From Bugulina stolonifera (lineage: Eukaryota > Bryozoa > Gymnolaemata > Cheilostomatida > Bugulidae): a stretch of DNA of 64,000 nucleotides. The stretch is taken from positions 19,259,001-19,323,000 of the forward strand of contig OW285192.1 in the NCBI GenBank assembly GCA_935421135.1, read 5' to 3'. The translations under genes and the position numbers were made by a program. The notes under the pieces are model-generated. The model searched no databases, was not told where the DNA came from, and saw only the letters and a program-made list of their open reading frames with translations. Positions 36,134 through 51,100 of this stretch are shown piece after piece (within the stretch, counting starts at the first letter, position 1; each line of letters starts with the position of its first letter).

Positions 36134-39100
36134 GTGAGTTATTGTTAGTTATTTAGTGAAGTCATGATGGTATCCTTGTGATATAATTAGTACTAAGTAG
36201 AGCTGTAGTAGCTGTGGGATGTCATTAGTACTGGTTTAGTGTCCTAGTGATGTCATTATTACTGTTGTAGTGTCATGATGATGTCATTAGTACTGGTATA
36301 GTGTCATAATGATGTCATTATTACTGTTACAGTGCCCATGTGAATTAATCATTATCTCCGTATTCAATAGATGATGGTGTTCAGGCAGCTATATTAAGTT
36401 ATTAACAGTATGTCTGCATGATTTAGGAGGATTTTGCAGACGGACCTGGTACTGCCAACGATGTATCCGTGTCAATCAACTGGAGGACTGTAAAGTTACC
36501 TGGTGCTATAAACGAGGACTGGTTGTATGAATGTGGACATTATATAAACCCCCATATACCCAGGTTAGATATTATACTCTGTATATGCACTTGTATACAC
36601 TGTGTATATACACGTATACTCTGTATATGCACTTGTATACACTGTGTATATACACGTATACTCTGTATATGCACTTGTATACACTGTGTATATATACGTG
36701 TACGCTGTATATGCACTTGTATACACTGTGTATATACACGTATACGCTGTATATGCACTTGTATACACTGTGTATATACACGTATACGCTGTATATGCAC
36801 TTGTATACACTGTGTATATACACGTATACGCTGTATATGCACTTGTATACACTGTGTATATACACGTATACGCTGTATATGCACTTGTATACACTGTGTA
36901 TATACACGTATACGCTGTATATGCACTTGTATACACTGTGTATATACACGTATACGCTGTATATACACGTGTACGCTGTATATATATGTGTACGCTGTGT
37001 ATACACGTGTACACTGTGTATATATATGTGTACGCTGTATATACACGTATACGCTGTATATACACGTGTACGCTGTATATATATGTGTACGCTGTATATA
37101 TATGTGTACGCTGTATATACACGTATACGCTGTGTATACACATGTACGCTGTATATACACGTATACGCTGTATATACACGTGTACGCTGTATATATATGT
37201 GTACGCTGTGTATATATGTGTACGCTGTGTATACACGTGTACGCTGTGTATACACGTGTACGCTGTGTATATACGTGTACGCTGTGTATATACGTGTACG
37301 CTGTGTATACACGTGTACGCTGTGTATATAATGTGTACGCTGTGTATACACGTGTACGCTGTGTATATAATGTGTACGCTGTGTATATACGTGTACGCTG
37401 TGTATATATATATTGTGGGTGTAGTATGGTTTACATATGTAGTGGATCGAATCGTAAACCTCTGTAATTCAGTAGCATTTTGACTCTTTGTACTTAGAAC
37501 TGAAAGATATTCAGCAATGTTTACCTCCCAAGGACAACATTGCTACATGAATATAATTGGTTTGGTGAATGGGTTTTCGCTTTGCAAAGCTAGTTAAAAT
37601 ATGGATGCATGATGAATTGTGCAGGCCACATGCTCAGTCAGCTTGTTAGTTGGAGTAACATTATCCTCAGCATTAAGGTAGCACAACTTCCCATTGCAAT
37701 ATCCATAGTGTCAAGAGAAGACAATTCTACTCCAGTTCTCTCAACTTAAATTTCCAACAGTGTAGCCTCTCATCATGGTACTAGTGGGATCAGTTCGCTC
37801 ACGATGATGCCTCGATATAGTATATGTATATGTAAGGTATTACAATGATATTTGGATATAGTACATGTATTAGAGGTGGAATGAGACAGCATTTTTAGAT
37901 TCGAGACGAGATTCGAGACATTACTTCTAAAAAATTCGAGACGAGACTGGGTTTTAGGATTCAAGAGAATTTTCCTCAAAAGTTTGCCAAATTTTATATA
38001 TCTGCATGTTAGAACTTCAATAGTTTCAACTGCTACTCTGTAAACTCTGTATTTTATTATTATGCATTTCAATAAAAGGTGAACAGGAGGCTGTGAAATA
38101 TATTGCACATGTATTCCATGTACATTACATTGCATGTACATGGGTACTAAAATAATAATGTAATTTGACAAATTGGTATGGAGTTGTTTCCTTTAACAAA
38201 ATAATCTCACAAGTAGACAACTTTTGGTCAGGACATAACATTGCATTATGGGAGTGATGATTGACAGTCGTTAGTAATTCTGTATGACTTGTAGTGATGG
38301 ACTAGTAGCTCAGCGTTAGCTGCAATGCTATTACTAGGAAATCAGTGCTGGGAATATACATATGTAGGTAGTATTACTAAATAATTTGAATAATAATTTT
38401 CTATTTGATAGACTTATTGTTGATTAGCAATTAATTGTATTATAATTATTAATTTATTATAAATACAAATTATTAGCCGCTATTTGTTTTCCAGTCTCGA
38501 ATACTAATTACCATCTCGAGACGACTTTCGAGACAAGACAAGTCGATACGAGACTCGAGAATTCTCGAGTCTTGTTCCACCTCTAATATGTGTATGTAAG
38601 GTATTGCAATGATGTCTGGATATAGTATATGTATGATATGTAAGGTATTGCAATGATGTCTGGATATAGTATATGTATGATATGTAAGGTATTGCAATGA
38701 TGTCTGGATATAGTATATGTATGATATGTAAGGTATTACAATGATGTCTGGATATAGTATATGTATGATATGTAAGGTATTGCAATGATGTCTGGATATA
38801 GTATATGTATGATATGTAAGGTATTGCAATGATGTCTGGATATAGTATATGTATGATATGTAAGGTATTACAATGATGTCTGGATATAGTATATGTTTAA
38901 TATGTAAGGTATTACAATGATGTCTAGATATAGTACATGTAAGGTATTCACCTCAGGACTAACCTGTCACAATATTAACTGCAGGGAGATTTCGGTGGAG
39001 ACCATCACTGTGGTTGACATATCAGATACTGGTCTAGCCTCACTTCCACATCTTTTGTTCACCTTGAAACACCTCGTGTCCCTCAATGCACAGTCTAACA

Positions 39101-42100
39101 AGCTACAGACACTTCCTCCAAGCCAAGACTGGACTTTGCCAAACCTGAAAGAGGTGAACTAATTCTTTCCTGTCCTCGAGTTATGACTCACTGGTGCCTC
39201 AGTCTATAATTGATGGCAGAATATCAAGTGCCATAGTTAAATATATCCAATCATAATATTGAAAAGGTTTAGTGAGTTGGCATGAATTAATAATAGTTGA
39301 AGGAATGTTAGGTATCAACATAAATTTACCTCTGCTCCATAGCTTCTTGTTCTAACCATTATTTCATAGAGCACTTGTATTACCTATTGCAGCTGTTTCT
39401 AGACAAGAACAAGTTCAGCAGTATACCAGATGCAGTGTTCTATTTACCAGCTTTAGAGAGACTTTCTATGTCCTACAATTCTATCAGATCCGTACAGCAC
39501 GCCATGTACAAATCTCCTAAACTGGCCGACATTAATCTCTCTCATAACGAGATAGAGGTCATTGCTCACTCACCAGCTGTGACTACAGAGTCAGATAACT
39601 TAGGAGATGCTGTCTGCATGAACAACACAAAGAGGCGCACGATAAGTGAGGTAGGTGATCAGTGTGCTTTACTCAGTAGTAGGTGTGGTTAGTCAGCAGT
39701 AGGTGTGGTTAATCAGTAGTAGGTGTGTTTAGTCAGTAGTAGGTGTGTTTAGTCAGTAGTAGGTGTGGTTAATCAGTAGTGGGTGTGGTTAGTCAGTAGT
39801 AGGTGTGGTTAGTAGTAGGGGTGGTTAGTCAGCAGTAGGTGTGGTTAAACAGTAGTAGGTGTGGTTAATCAGTAGTAGGTGTGGTTAATCAGTAGTGGGT
39901 GTGGTTAATCAGTAGTAGGTGTGGTTCTTCAGTAGTAGGTGTGGTTAATCAGTAGTGGGTGTGGTTAATCAGTAGTAGGTGTGGTTAATCAGTAGTGGGT
40001 GTGGTTAATCAGTAGTAGGCTTGGCTAGTCAGTAGTGGGTGTGGTTAATCAGTAGTAGGTGTGCTTTACTCAGTGGTAGGTGTGGTTAGTGGATGATTCC
40101 AAGGTTAGAAAATATGATTCCCATAATTATATGATATAATAGTTGGTGAAATGCTTACTATATGTACATAATATACATGTACTTATTTACTTCACTTACT
40201 TACTTCACTTACTATACTTAATTAATGTACTTACATACTATACTAACTATACTTACTTAATGTACTTACATACTATACTAACTATACTTACTTAATGTAC
40301 TTACATACTATACTAACTATACTTACTTAATGTACTTACATACTATACTAACTATACTTACTTAATGTACTTACATACTATACTAACTATACTTACTTAA
40401 TGTACTTACATACTATACTAACTATACTTACTTAATGTACTTACATACTATACTAACTATACTTACTTAATGTACTTACATACTATACTAACTATACTTA
40501 CTTAATGTACTTACATACTATACTAACTATACTTACTTAATGTACTTACATACTATACTAACTATACTTACTTAATGTACTTACATACTATATTAACTAT
40601 ACTTACTTAATGTACTTACATACTATACTAACTATACTTACTTAATGTACTTACATACTATACATACTTCCAGGAGTACGTTGTGGTGAGGAAATCAGAG
40701 TCGGAATCAGATGTTAAACAAACTGACAGATGTACTAGCCAAACGTCCCAGTCTAAAACAACAGTTGTCAACCACTGGTCAGATGTGGTAAGTATGGTCA
40801 ATCACTGGTCAGATGTGGGAAGTATGGTCAACTACTGGTCAGATGTGGTAGGTATGGTCAACCATTGGTCAGATGTGGTAAGTGTGGTCAACCACTGGTC
40901 AGATGTAGTAAGTATGATCAACCACTGGTCAGATGTGGTAAGTGTGGTCAATCACTGGTCAGATGTGGTAGGTATGGTCAATCACTGGTCAGTACACTGA
41001 TATTGTTATTGTGTATATACATGTAAATAGACCATTGTTTGGATCATCTGTATCACTTGTATATTCTTTACAGCTGGAGGTGGTGGATGTTTTTGAAGGT
41101 CCATCAAATCCTGATGCTACGTTGACTAGCCTCAATTTCTCACACAACAGGCTAAACTCTGTTCCACAAGGACTGCCCTGCTTGGCCTCCAAGCTGCAGA
41201 AACTTGACTTCTCCTATAATGAGGTGACAACTATAGGTAGGTGTGGGCGTGTCTTATGACAAATCAACATGACAACTGTAGGTAGGTGTGGGCGTGTCTT
41301 ATGACAAATCAACTTGACAACTGTTAGGTGTTGCTCCATTCCGTAGCCTGTGCTCCATTCTGTAGCCTGTTGTATTAATTAAGTTTAACCAATCACAGGT
41401 GGACTCAGTGTTAACCTCTCGCTGAAAACTAAATCAAAAGACCATCAACATAAAGCTGCAGGACAAACTGACCATCTTGTTTGTCCACTCATTTGCTACG
41501 CCGTAGCTTCATCACAATTATACTAAGAGTGATAGTAAAGGTATTTTTTGCCAGGAATGTTTATAGCCTGTGCTCATGTATACATAAATCTTATATTACA
41601 GGGTCCCCGGCCTTTTACCCGTACTCTCTCATCTCTCTCAACCTGGCTCACAACAAGATCAAACATATGATACTTGATTTGGATGAAATGGATGAGACAA
41701 ACAGACAGATTGTGAAGAGTTGTTACTCTCCTTCACCGACCAGCAATAGGAAACAGCACAGGAGAACGTGAGTGTCGAGTAGAAATAGCCATAGCCATAT
41801 ATACTGATATATATTACGTTATTACAGTCAAAGCTCTGCCAGTATTACTGATATATATTACGTCATTACAGTGGTAGCTCTACCAGTGTTACTGATATAT
41901 ATTACGTTATTACAGTCAAAGCTCTGCCATATATACTGATATATATTACGTTATTACAGTGGTAGCTCTGCCATATATACTGATATATATTACGTTATTA
42001 CAGTCAAAGCTCTGCCATATATACTGATATATATTACGTTATTACAGTCAAAGCTCTGCCATATATACTGATATATATTACGTTATTACAGTCAAAGCTC

Positions 42101-45100
42101 TGCCATATATACTGATATATATTACGTTATTACAGTCAAAGCTCTGCCATATATACTGATATATATTACGTTATTACAGTCAAAGCTCTGCCATTATATA
42201 CTGATATATATTACGTTATTACAGTGGTAGCTCTGCCATATATACTGATATATATTACGTTATTACAGTGGTAGCTCTGCCATGTATACCGATATATATT
42301 ACGTTATTACAGTGGTAGCTCTGCCATATATACTGATATATATTACGTTATTACAGTCAAAGCTCTACCAGTGTTACTGATATATATATTACGTTATTAC
42401 AGTGGTAGCTCTGCCAGTATTGCTGATACAAATATGCCACGTAACAGAAGTTCAAACAGCAGTATGTCTTCCCAAACCTCATTGGCGTTAAATGCACCGA
42501 TGTGCCGACATAAAGCCGTCAGATTTGACAGTCTCACCACACTCAACCTATCTTACAACAAGCTGACAGAGCTCCAATTTTCTTCTTTTTGCCCCAATGA
42601 GCAGGTTGGTCTGTGCTGCGTGTTTGTGAGATGCTATTGAGTTATGATTATATGTAGGTATTTACTTCACTTATTGCATACGTTATCTGTAACATCTGTT
42701 TTTATATCATTAATTAAAATACATGATGATAATATGATTTATTTTAATTAATGGTATCCAAAGCTTGTGTTTGTCACACAGGCTGAGGCTGCAGATAACC
42801 ACTCTGAAAAGAGCAAATCTACCGTCAGCAGTGACTCGGGTCTCATCTTCCCTAGACTCACTCACCTTGACCTTTCCCATAACAATGTCAAGGTCATGCC
42901 ATCCACCATATCGGAGCACACTGATCTCTCTCAGCTCAACCTCAGGTTCAATCTTATTCAAGATGTAAGTATTTGCATAGAGATCAATGGTGTAGAATCC
43001 TCACTGCATAGAGATCAATGATGTGGAATACTCACTGAGTTTGAATTCCAGTATCTACAAGCAGGTGCATTTAGGTATATAACAGGCACTTTTGGATTTT
43101 TTACGTTCATTGGTTAATTACGAAAGTTTGGGCAAATACATTCTAAAGATTATTAAACTCTCACGCGATCTAGGAATGCTGGCTGCTGTACATGTATGCG
43201 ATGTATCGTATTACCAGCTACCTCCTGATATGTATATGATGTATCGTATTACCAGCTACCTCCTGATATGTATATGATGTATCGTATTACCAGCTACCTC
43301 CTGATATGTATATGATGTATCGTATTACCAGCTACCTCCTGATATGTATATGATGTATCGTATTACCAGCTACCTCCTGATATGTATATGATGTATCGTA
43401 TTACCAGCTACCTCCTGATATGTATATGATGTATTGTATTACCAGCTACCTCCTGATATGTATATGATGTATCGTATTACCAGCTACCTCCTGATATGTA
43501 TATGATGTATCGTATTACCAGCTACCTCCTGATATGTATATGATGTATCGTCTTACCAGCTACCTCCTGATATGTATATGATGTATCGTATTACCTGCTA
43601 CCTCCTGATATGTATGCGATGTATCGTATTACCAGCTACCTCCTGATATGTATATGATGTATCGTATTACCTGCTAACTCCTGATATGTATATGATGTAT
43701 CGTATTACCAGCTACCTCCTGATATGTATATGATGTATCGTCTTACCAGCTACCTCCTGATATGTATATGATGTATCGTATTACCAGCTACCTCCTGATA
43801 TGTATGCGATGTATCGTATTACCAGTTACCTCCTGATATGTATATGATGTATCGTATTACCAGCTACCTCCTGATATGTATATGATGTATCGTATTACCT
43901 GCTACCTCCTGATATGTATGCGATGTATCGTATTACCAGCTACCTCCTGATATGTATATGATGTATCGTATTACCAGCTACCTCCTGAGATGGGTTTGCT
44001 CAAGAGCCTCTGGAACATGGAACTAAGTGGGTGTCCACTAGAAGGCCCCCTTGCTGAGATGGTTCAGAACAAGTCTAAGACTTCAGATGTACTTGGTTTT
44101 CTCAAGTCTGTCCTACATCAGTACGTATGCTTGGTTACATTACTATATCTAAGGCTACAGATGTACTTGGCTTTCGCAAGTACATCAGTACGTATGCTTG
44201 GTTACATTACTATATCTAAGACTACTGATGTACTTGGCTTTCGCAAGTTCATCAGTACGTATACTTGGTTACATTACTATATCTAAGACTTCATGACCCT
44301 TCTATTTAATGAATACAGTGCCAAGCCGTACGCCTCCATGAAGCTCATGATCGTTGGAGAGGCCAACATTGGTAAGACCAGTCTCCTGGCAGAACTCAGG
44401 AAGGAGGGCAAGTCTAGCAATCCTTTTAAACACTTTAACCAAAGAGTCAGCAACAGCTCTGTAGCTGGAGACAGTAGGACGGGTAGGTGGAACCACCCTA
44501 CCTGCTAGACATGTACACTGTGTGCACTATGGCTATTATAGTAGTATATCACTGTCTAAATATGTGTAAGAATCTAATAGACTTACCCCTACACCTACAC
44601 TTGTACTCTGGGTATGTGGTGTAGTATACTGTTATGTAGTGTGTACAGTATAGTATACTTATACTCTGGGTATGTGGTGTATATAGTATAGCTATGTAGA
44701 CTGTACTATACTGTTATGTAGTGTGTACAGTATAATATACTTATACTCTGGGTATGTGGTGTATATAGTATAGCTATGTAGACTGTACTATACTGTTATG
44801 TAGTGTGTACAGTATAATATACTTATACTCTGGGTATGTGGTGTATATAGTATAGCTATGTAGACTGTACTATACTGTTATGTAGTGTGTACAGTATAAT
44901 ATACTTGTACTCTGGGTATGTGGTGTATATAGTATAGCTATGTAGACTGTAGTATACTGTTATGTAGTGTGTACAGTATAATATACTTGTACTCTGGGTA
45001 TGTGGTGTATATAGTATAGCTATGTAGACTGTACTATACTGTTATGTAGTGTGTACAGTATAATATACTTGTACTCTGGGTATGTGGTGTATATAGTATA

Positions 45101-48100
45101 GCTGTGTAGACTGTAATATACTGTTATGTAGTGTGTACAGTATAATATACTTGTACTCTGGGTATGTGGTGTATATAGTATAGCTATGTAGACTGTACTA
45201 TACTGTTATGTAGTGTGTACAGTATAATATACTTGTACTCTGGGTATGTGGTGTATATAGTACAGTTGTGTAGACTGTAGTATACTGTTATGTAGTGTGT
45301 ACAGTATAATATACTTGTAGCTGACATATATACATGTAGTATACTGCATGTACACTGATCTCTTCCATCTCCTTCAGGTGACACTGTATCCACAGTAGGT
45401 GTAGACATTGGAGACCTTACCTTTGATAGATCTGATAAGAAAGGCAAAGGAAAAGTTGTTTTCAAAACTTGGGACTTTGGTGGACAGGTATGTCTATACT
45501 GTAATATATCGTAAAATATCGTAGTATGTCGTAATATACCGTAATATACTGTGTGATATACTGTAATATACCGTAATATACTGTGTGATATACTGTAATA
45601 TACTGTGTATTATACTGTATTATGCCGTAATATACCGTAATATACTATTATACTGTGTATTCTACATACATGTATTATTATACGTACATATATACAAGAT
45701 GTCTACACCAGTATAGCATATTACAATGGACCAGTTTAGCATATACAATGTACCAGTACATGTATGTATGCTTTGTTTATTATACACCATTTTTATAATA
45801 TATATCATCCTGATGGACTAGTACTCACCTACATGTATATACACGTATTATATACATGTAGGTTTCCATTGTATTAATCTAATGATGTCTACTCATACAG
45901 GAAGAGTACTATGCCACTCATCAGTATTTCCTGTCTAAGAGGTCATTGTACCTAGTGCTATTTAAGTTAACTGATGGTGAACAAGCTGTAAACAACATCA
46001 AACAGTGGCTGGTTAACATTCAGGTCTGTAGGATCCATTATAGTACGATAATTGTATCAACTAGATGTACAGAGGCACCTGTTATTATCATACTATTTTT
46101 ATGACTACATGTATATAGATGCACCTACATGTATAATTGTTATCATACTTTTTTCTATAGACTAGATCTCCAGGGGCACCTGTTCTTATTGTTGGCAGTC
46201 ACTTTGATCTCTTCAAGAAGAATCACAAGAACTATGAGCAGAAATTGAAGGATATCAAGGACTATGTATCAAAACAGTATGTTAAACCTTGTACTTGGCT
46301 ATTTGTTATGAGAAGTAAAGTATGGTTTAGTGTGTACATGGTATTACATTTGTTTGGAGTACATAATGTATATAGTTTATGGTACATGTACATAGCATAC
46401 ATTACATATGTGACGTATATGCGGCACGATGATATTGTAGCATGTGGTTTATAGTACATAGCATACATTCCATACGTTACATATATGTGACACGATGATA
46501 TTATAGCATGTGGTTTATAGTACATAGCATACATTACATATGTTACGTATATGCGACACGATGATATTGTAGCGTGTGGTTTATAGTACATAGCATACAT
46601 TCCATACGTTACATATATGTGACACGATGATATTATAGCATGTGGTTTATAGTACATAGCATACATTACATATGTTACGTATGTGCGACACGATGATATT
46701 GTAGCATGTGGTTTATAGTACATAGCATACATTCCATACGTTACATATATGTGACACGATGATATTATAGCATGTGGTTTATAGTACATAGCATACATTA
46801 CATATGTTACATATATGCGACACGATGATATTATAGCATGTGGTTTATAGTACATAGCATACATTACATGCGTTACATATATGCGACACAATAATATTAT
46901 AGCATGTAGTTTATAGTACATAGCATAAGATATTATAGATACATGATTCCTGAGCCGTCCATGTCTGGTCTACCCAATGTAAAGGGGTTTGTGGAGGTTA
47001 GCGCTAGGTCAAGGTACAACATAGCTACTCTCTATAACAAGATATATGAGGAGGCATGGGCCCTCAGAGCTCCAGGTTAGTTTGTATCATATACTCTATT
47101 ACATGTGTACAGCCTATTATATTACAGTATGTGTTCATACCTGCCAACCCACCTATTCATTCATTAAATCTATTAGCATACCTGCCAACCTCCCTATTCA
47201 CTCACTCAATCTATTAGCATACCTGCCAACCTACTTATTCATTCACTAAATTTATTAGCATACCTGCCAACCTACCTATTCACTCACTAAATCTATTATC
47301 ATACCTGCCAACCTCCCTATTCACTAACTCAATCTATTAGCATACCTGCCAACCTCCCTATTCACTCACTAAATCTATTAGCATACCTGCCATCCTCCCT
47401 ATTCACTCACTAAATCTATTAGCATACCTGCCAACCTACCTATTCATTCACTAAATCTATTAGCATACCTGTCAACCTACCTATTCACTCACTAAATCTA
47501 GTAGTATACCTGCCAACCTACCTATTCACTCACTAAATCTATTAGCATACCTGCCAACCTATCTATTTATTCACTAAAATTATGAGCTTCTGTTACTATA
47601 CAATGTTAGATTATTGGTTGGGACTGTTACTCTCAAGACTTGGGTTCCTATTTTGGTTTATTTATGAGCTGGCTATCCTTCATTCTCATTGGTTCATTGT
47701 CTGGTGATGTCATAGTTTATTTATGAGCTGGCTATCCCTCCTTCTCATTGGTTCATTATCTAGTGATGTCATAGTTGATTTTGTTGTGACTTATGCTGGT
47801 TATATATCATCATTTTAGCCCTTATTTTTGTTTTCTACTAACCAACTGTTTGCGCATGTACTATATACAGACAGTTTGCGCATGTACTATATACAGACAG
47901 TTTGTACATGTACTATATACAGACAGTTTGTACATGTACTACATTGTATTTAGTATTTACAGACTATTTGTACATGTACTACTTACAGACTGTTTGTACA
48001 TGTACTATTTACAGACTATTTGTACATGTACTATATACAGTTTGTTTGTACATGTGCTATATACAGAGTGTTTGTACATGTGCTATATACATGGTAGTAT

Positions 48101-51100
48101 ATGTATAGTACATGTGCTATATAGTATATGTATTAGTACATGTGCTATATAGTATATGTATAGTACATGTGCTATATAGTATATTGTATAGTACATGTGC
48201 TATATAGTATATGTATAGTACATGTGCCATATAGTATGTTGTATAGTACATGTGCTATATAGTATATGTATAGTACATGTGCTATATAGTATATGTATAG
48301 TACATGTGCTATATAGTATATGTATAGTACATGTGCTATATAGTATATGTATAGTACATTCTGTTATGATAGCAGGCTGAACTCTGTAATATATACCTTC
48401 AGTTTATTGTCGTATTTTTACTCTACATGTAGCTACTGAACAAGAAACTGTGAGAGGTATGCTTGTCTACTCGTTGTTATTCCTCAGTTACTCATCTCCC
48501 TCTAAATGTACATGTATGTGCACACATTATACCCAGTATTCTCCACTACATATACTGTGCATGTACATGTATGTGCACACATTATACCCAGTATTCTCCA
48601 CTACATATACTGTGCATGTACATGTATGTGCACACAATATACCCAGTATTCTCCACTACATATACTGTACATGTACATGTATGTGCACACATTGTACCCA
48701 GTATTCTCCACTACATATACTGTGCATGTACATGTATGTGCACACATTATACCCAGTATTCTCCACTACATATACTGTGCATGTACATGTATGTGCACAC
48801 ATTATACCCAGTATTCTCCACTACATATACTGTGCATGTACATGTATGTGCACACATTATACCCAGTATTCTCCACTACATATACTGTGCATGTACATGT
48901 ATGTGCACACATTATACCCAGTATTCTCTACTACATACACTGTACATGTACATGTATGTGCTAGGAAGCGGCTCATTCTGTTGTGCACATTCACCTGTAA
49001 TATACTTTCTCTACATAACAATGTATAGTATATACATTGTTATGTATATATACATGTACATGTATATACTATACATTGTTATGTATAGCGTATACATGTA
49101 CATGTATATACTATACCGCCTACTATCAAACTGTTGTGTATCTGCATTTCTACTGTTACGTTGTGTCTCCCAGTATCTGGCTCTACTTCTCACTCTCTTT
49201 GTATATGTATATAACAACATAAACACAGTACTTACCTACTCCTCACTCCATCAGTGTATATAACACCATAAACACAGTACTTACCTACTCCTCACTCCAT
49301 CAGTGTATATAACACCATAAACACAGTACTTACCTACTCCCATTCCATCAGTGTATATAACACCATAAACACAGTACTTACCTACTCCCACTCCAATGGT
49401 GTCTGTATTCTGCGTGTGATGTCATCATGTCCTACCAGATACCACCGAATGCAAGCAATAAATACACATTTTACTGCATTCGATACTTTGTGCTCTACCT
49501 CCTTTTCTCTTTGCCCCAGCATCTATTTCACTAATAAAACAGTTCACGGTGTCCAATGCCTTGGCAGGAAAAAGGAAGTGGATTTGACAGTAAGGGGAGG
49601 ACAACTATCTATTATAACTCGTAACATATGAATGTCATTGGTTAGTTTTACCATAGTAGTCTCAGGTTTTTTTGATATTTTTCTACTTGCAGGTAGCACA
49701 ACAATGGCATTGCTCGAGCAGAAGATACCTGCTATCTATATACAACTGGAACAGGTCATCGGTAAGCTTGCGGAGGAAAGGCTCGCTGCCAAGAAGAACC
49801 CGGTGCTAAATGCCCATGAGTATCGGTAAGTGCTGACAACCCATGAGTATCTAGTATTTGTAGATAAACAAAGTATTATCTGCTGTGGTTTTTTAGAATG
49901 AAAAGAGTAGAATACAAAACGTGTAAATTTATAGTCTCTACGCTTACTGGCTCTTCAACTCAGTCTCACATGCCGTGATTTACCTTTTACTACTCCCACT
50001 CATACTCATAGTCATACTCATAGTCATACTCATAGTCATACTCATAGTCATACTCATAGTCATACTCATATTACTCATAGTCATAGTCATACTCATAGTC
50101 ATAGTCATACTACTCATAGTCATAGTCATACTCATAGTCATACTACTAACAGTCATACTCATACTACTCATAGTCATAGTCACTGCTCATACTCGTACCC
50201 ATACTCACTATTCATACTTTACTAGTACTTGTACCTAGACTCACACTCTGTATAAATATTATGATACATGCTACACTTTCTACTGTACACACTGTGTTCT
50301 CTACATACAGGGCCTTAGTAAAGGAACACATCACATTTAGAGATGATGAGCTGAACCAAGCTACGCAGTTCCTACATGACAACGGTGTACTCCTGCACTA
50401 CCATGACGTAGCACTCAATGATCTCTACTTCTTAGATCCGCAGTGGCTGTGTGACATGCTCGCTCATGTTATAACTATCAAACAGATCAATGGCTTTGTC
50501 AAGTGCGGTAAGTAGAATACATTTAGTACTATGTTCATTTTATATTCATAATACATGTATAATATGTTAGTAAGGCTACCATTCTATTAATTACAGTATC
50601 ATGCATTGTATACACTGTATGGTATGTATTAAGAAATATTTGACCTTTTTCACTATAACAGACCAATATCTTCTGCGACTATTTGACCTCTGCTAGTATA
50701 CTACGCTGATGTCTACTAGTATACCACACTGATGTCTACTAGTATATCACACTGATGTTTACTAGTATACCACACTGATGTCTACTACACGTAGTTTACA
50801 ACATTGATGTGTACTAGTATACCACACTGAGGTCTACTAGTATACCACACTGATGCCTACTACATGTAGTTTACCACACTGATGTTTACTAGTATACCAC
50901 ACTGATGTCTACTACATGTAGTTTACCACACTGATGTCTACTAGTATACCACACTGATGTCTACTACACGTAGTTTACCACACTGATGTCTACTAGTATA
51001 TCACACTGATATCTACTACACATAGTATACCACACTGATGTCTACTAGTATACCACACTGATGTCTACAAGTATACCACATTGATGTCTACCTTCTGCAG

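Noticed and set aside
36469..37483. Five overlapping ORFs of 206-332 aa
   Set aside because: Low-complexity Tyr/Cys/Ile repeats from the alternating purine-pyrimidine array; only 36427-36563 is coding.
48450..49263. ORFs of 152-266 aa
   Set aside because: Three forward frames of one 55-bp minisatellite in intron 22.
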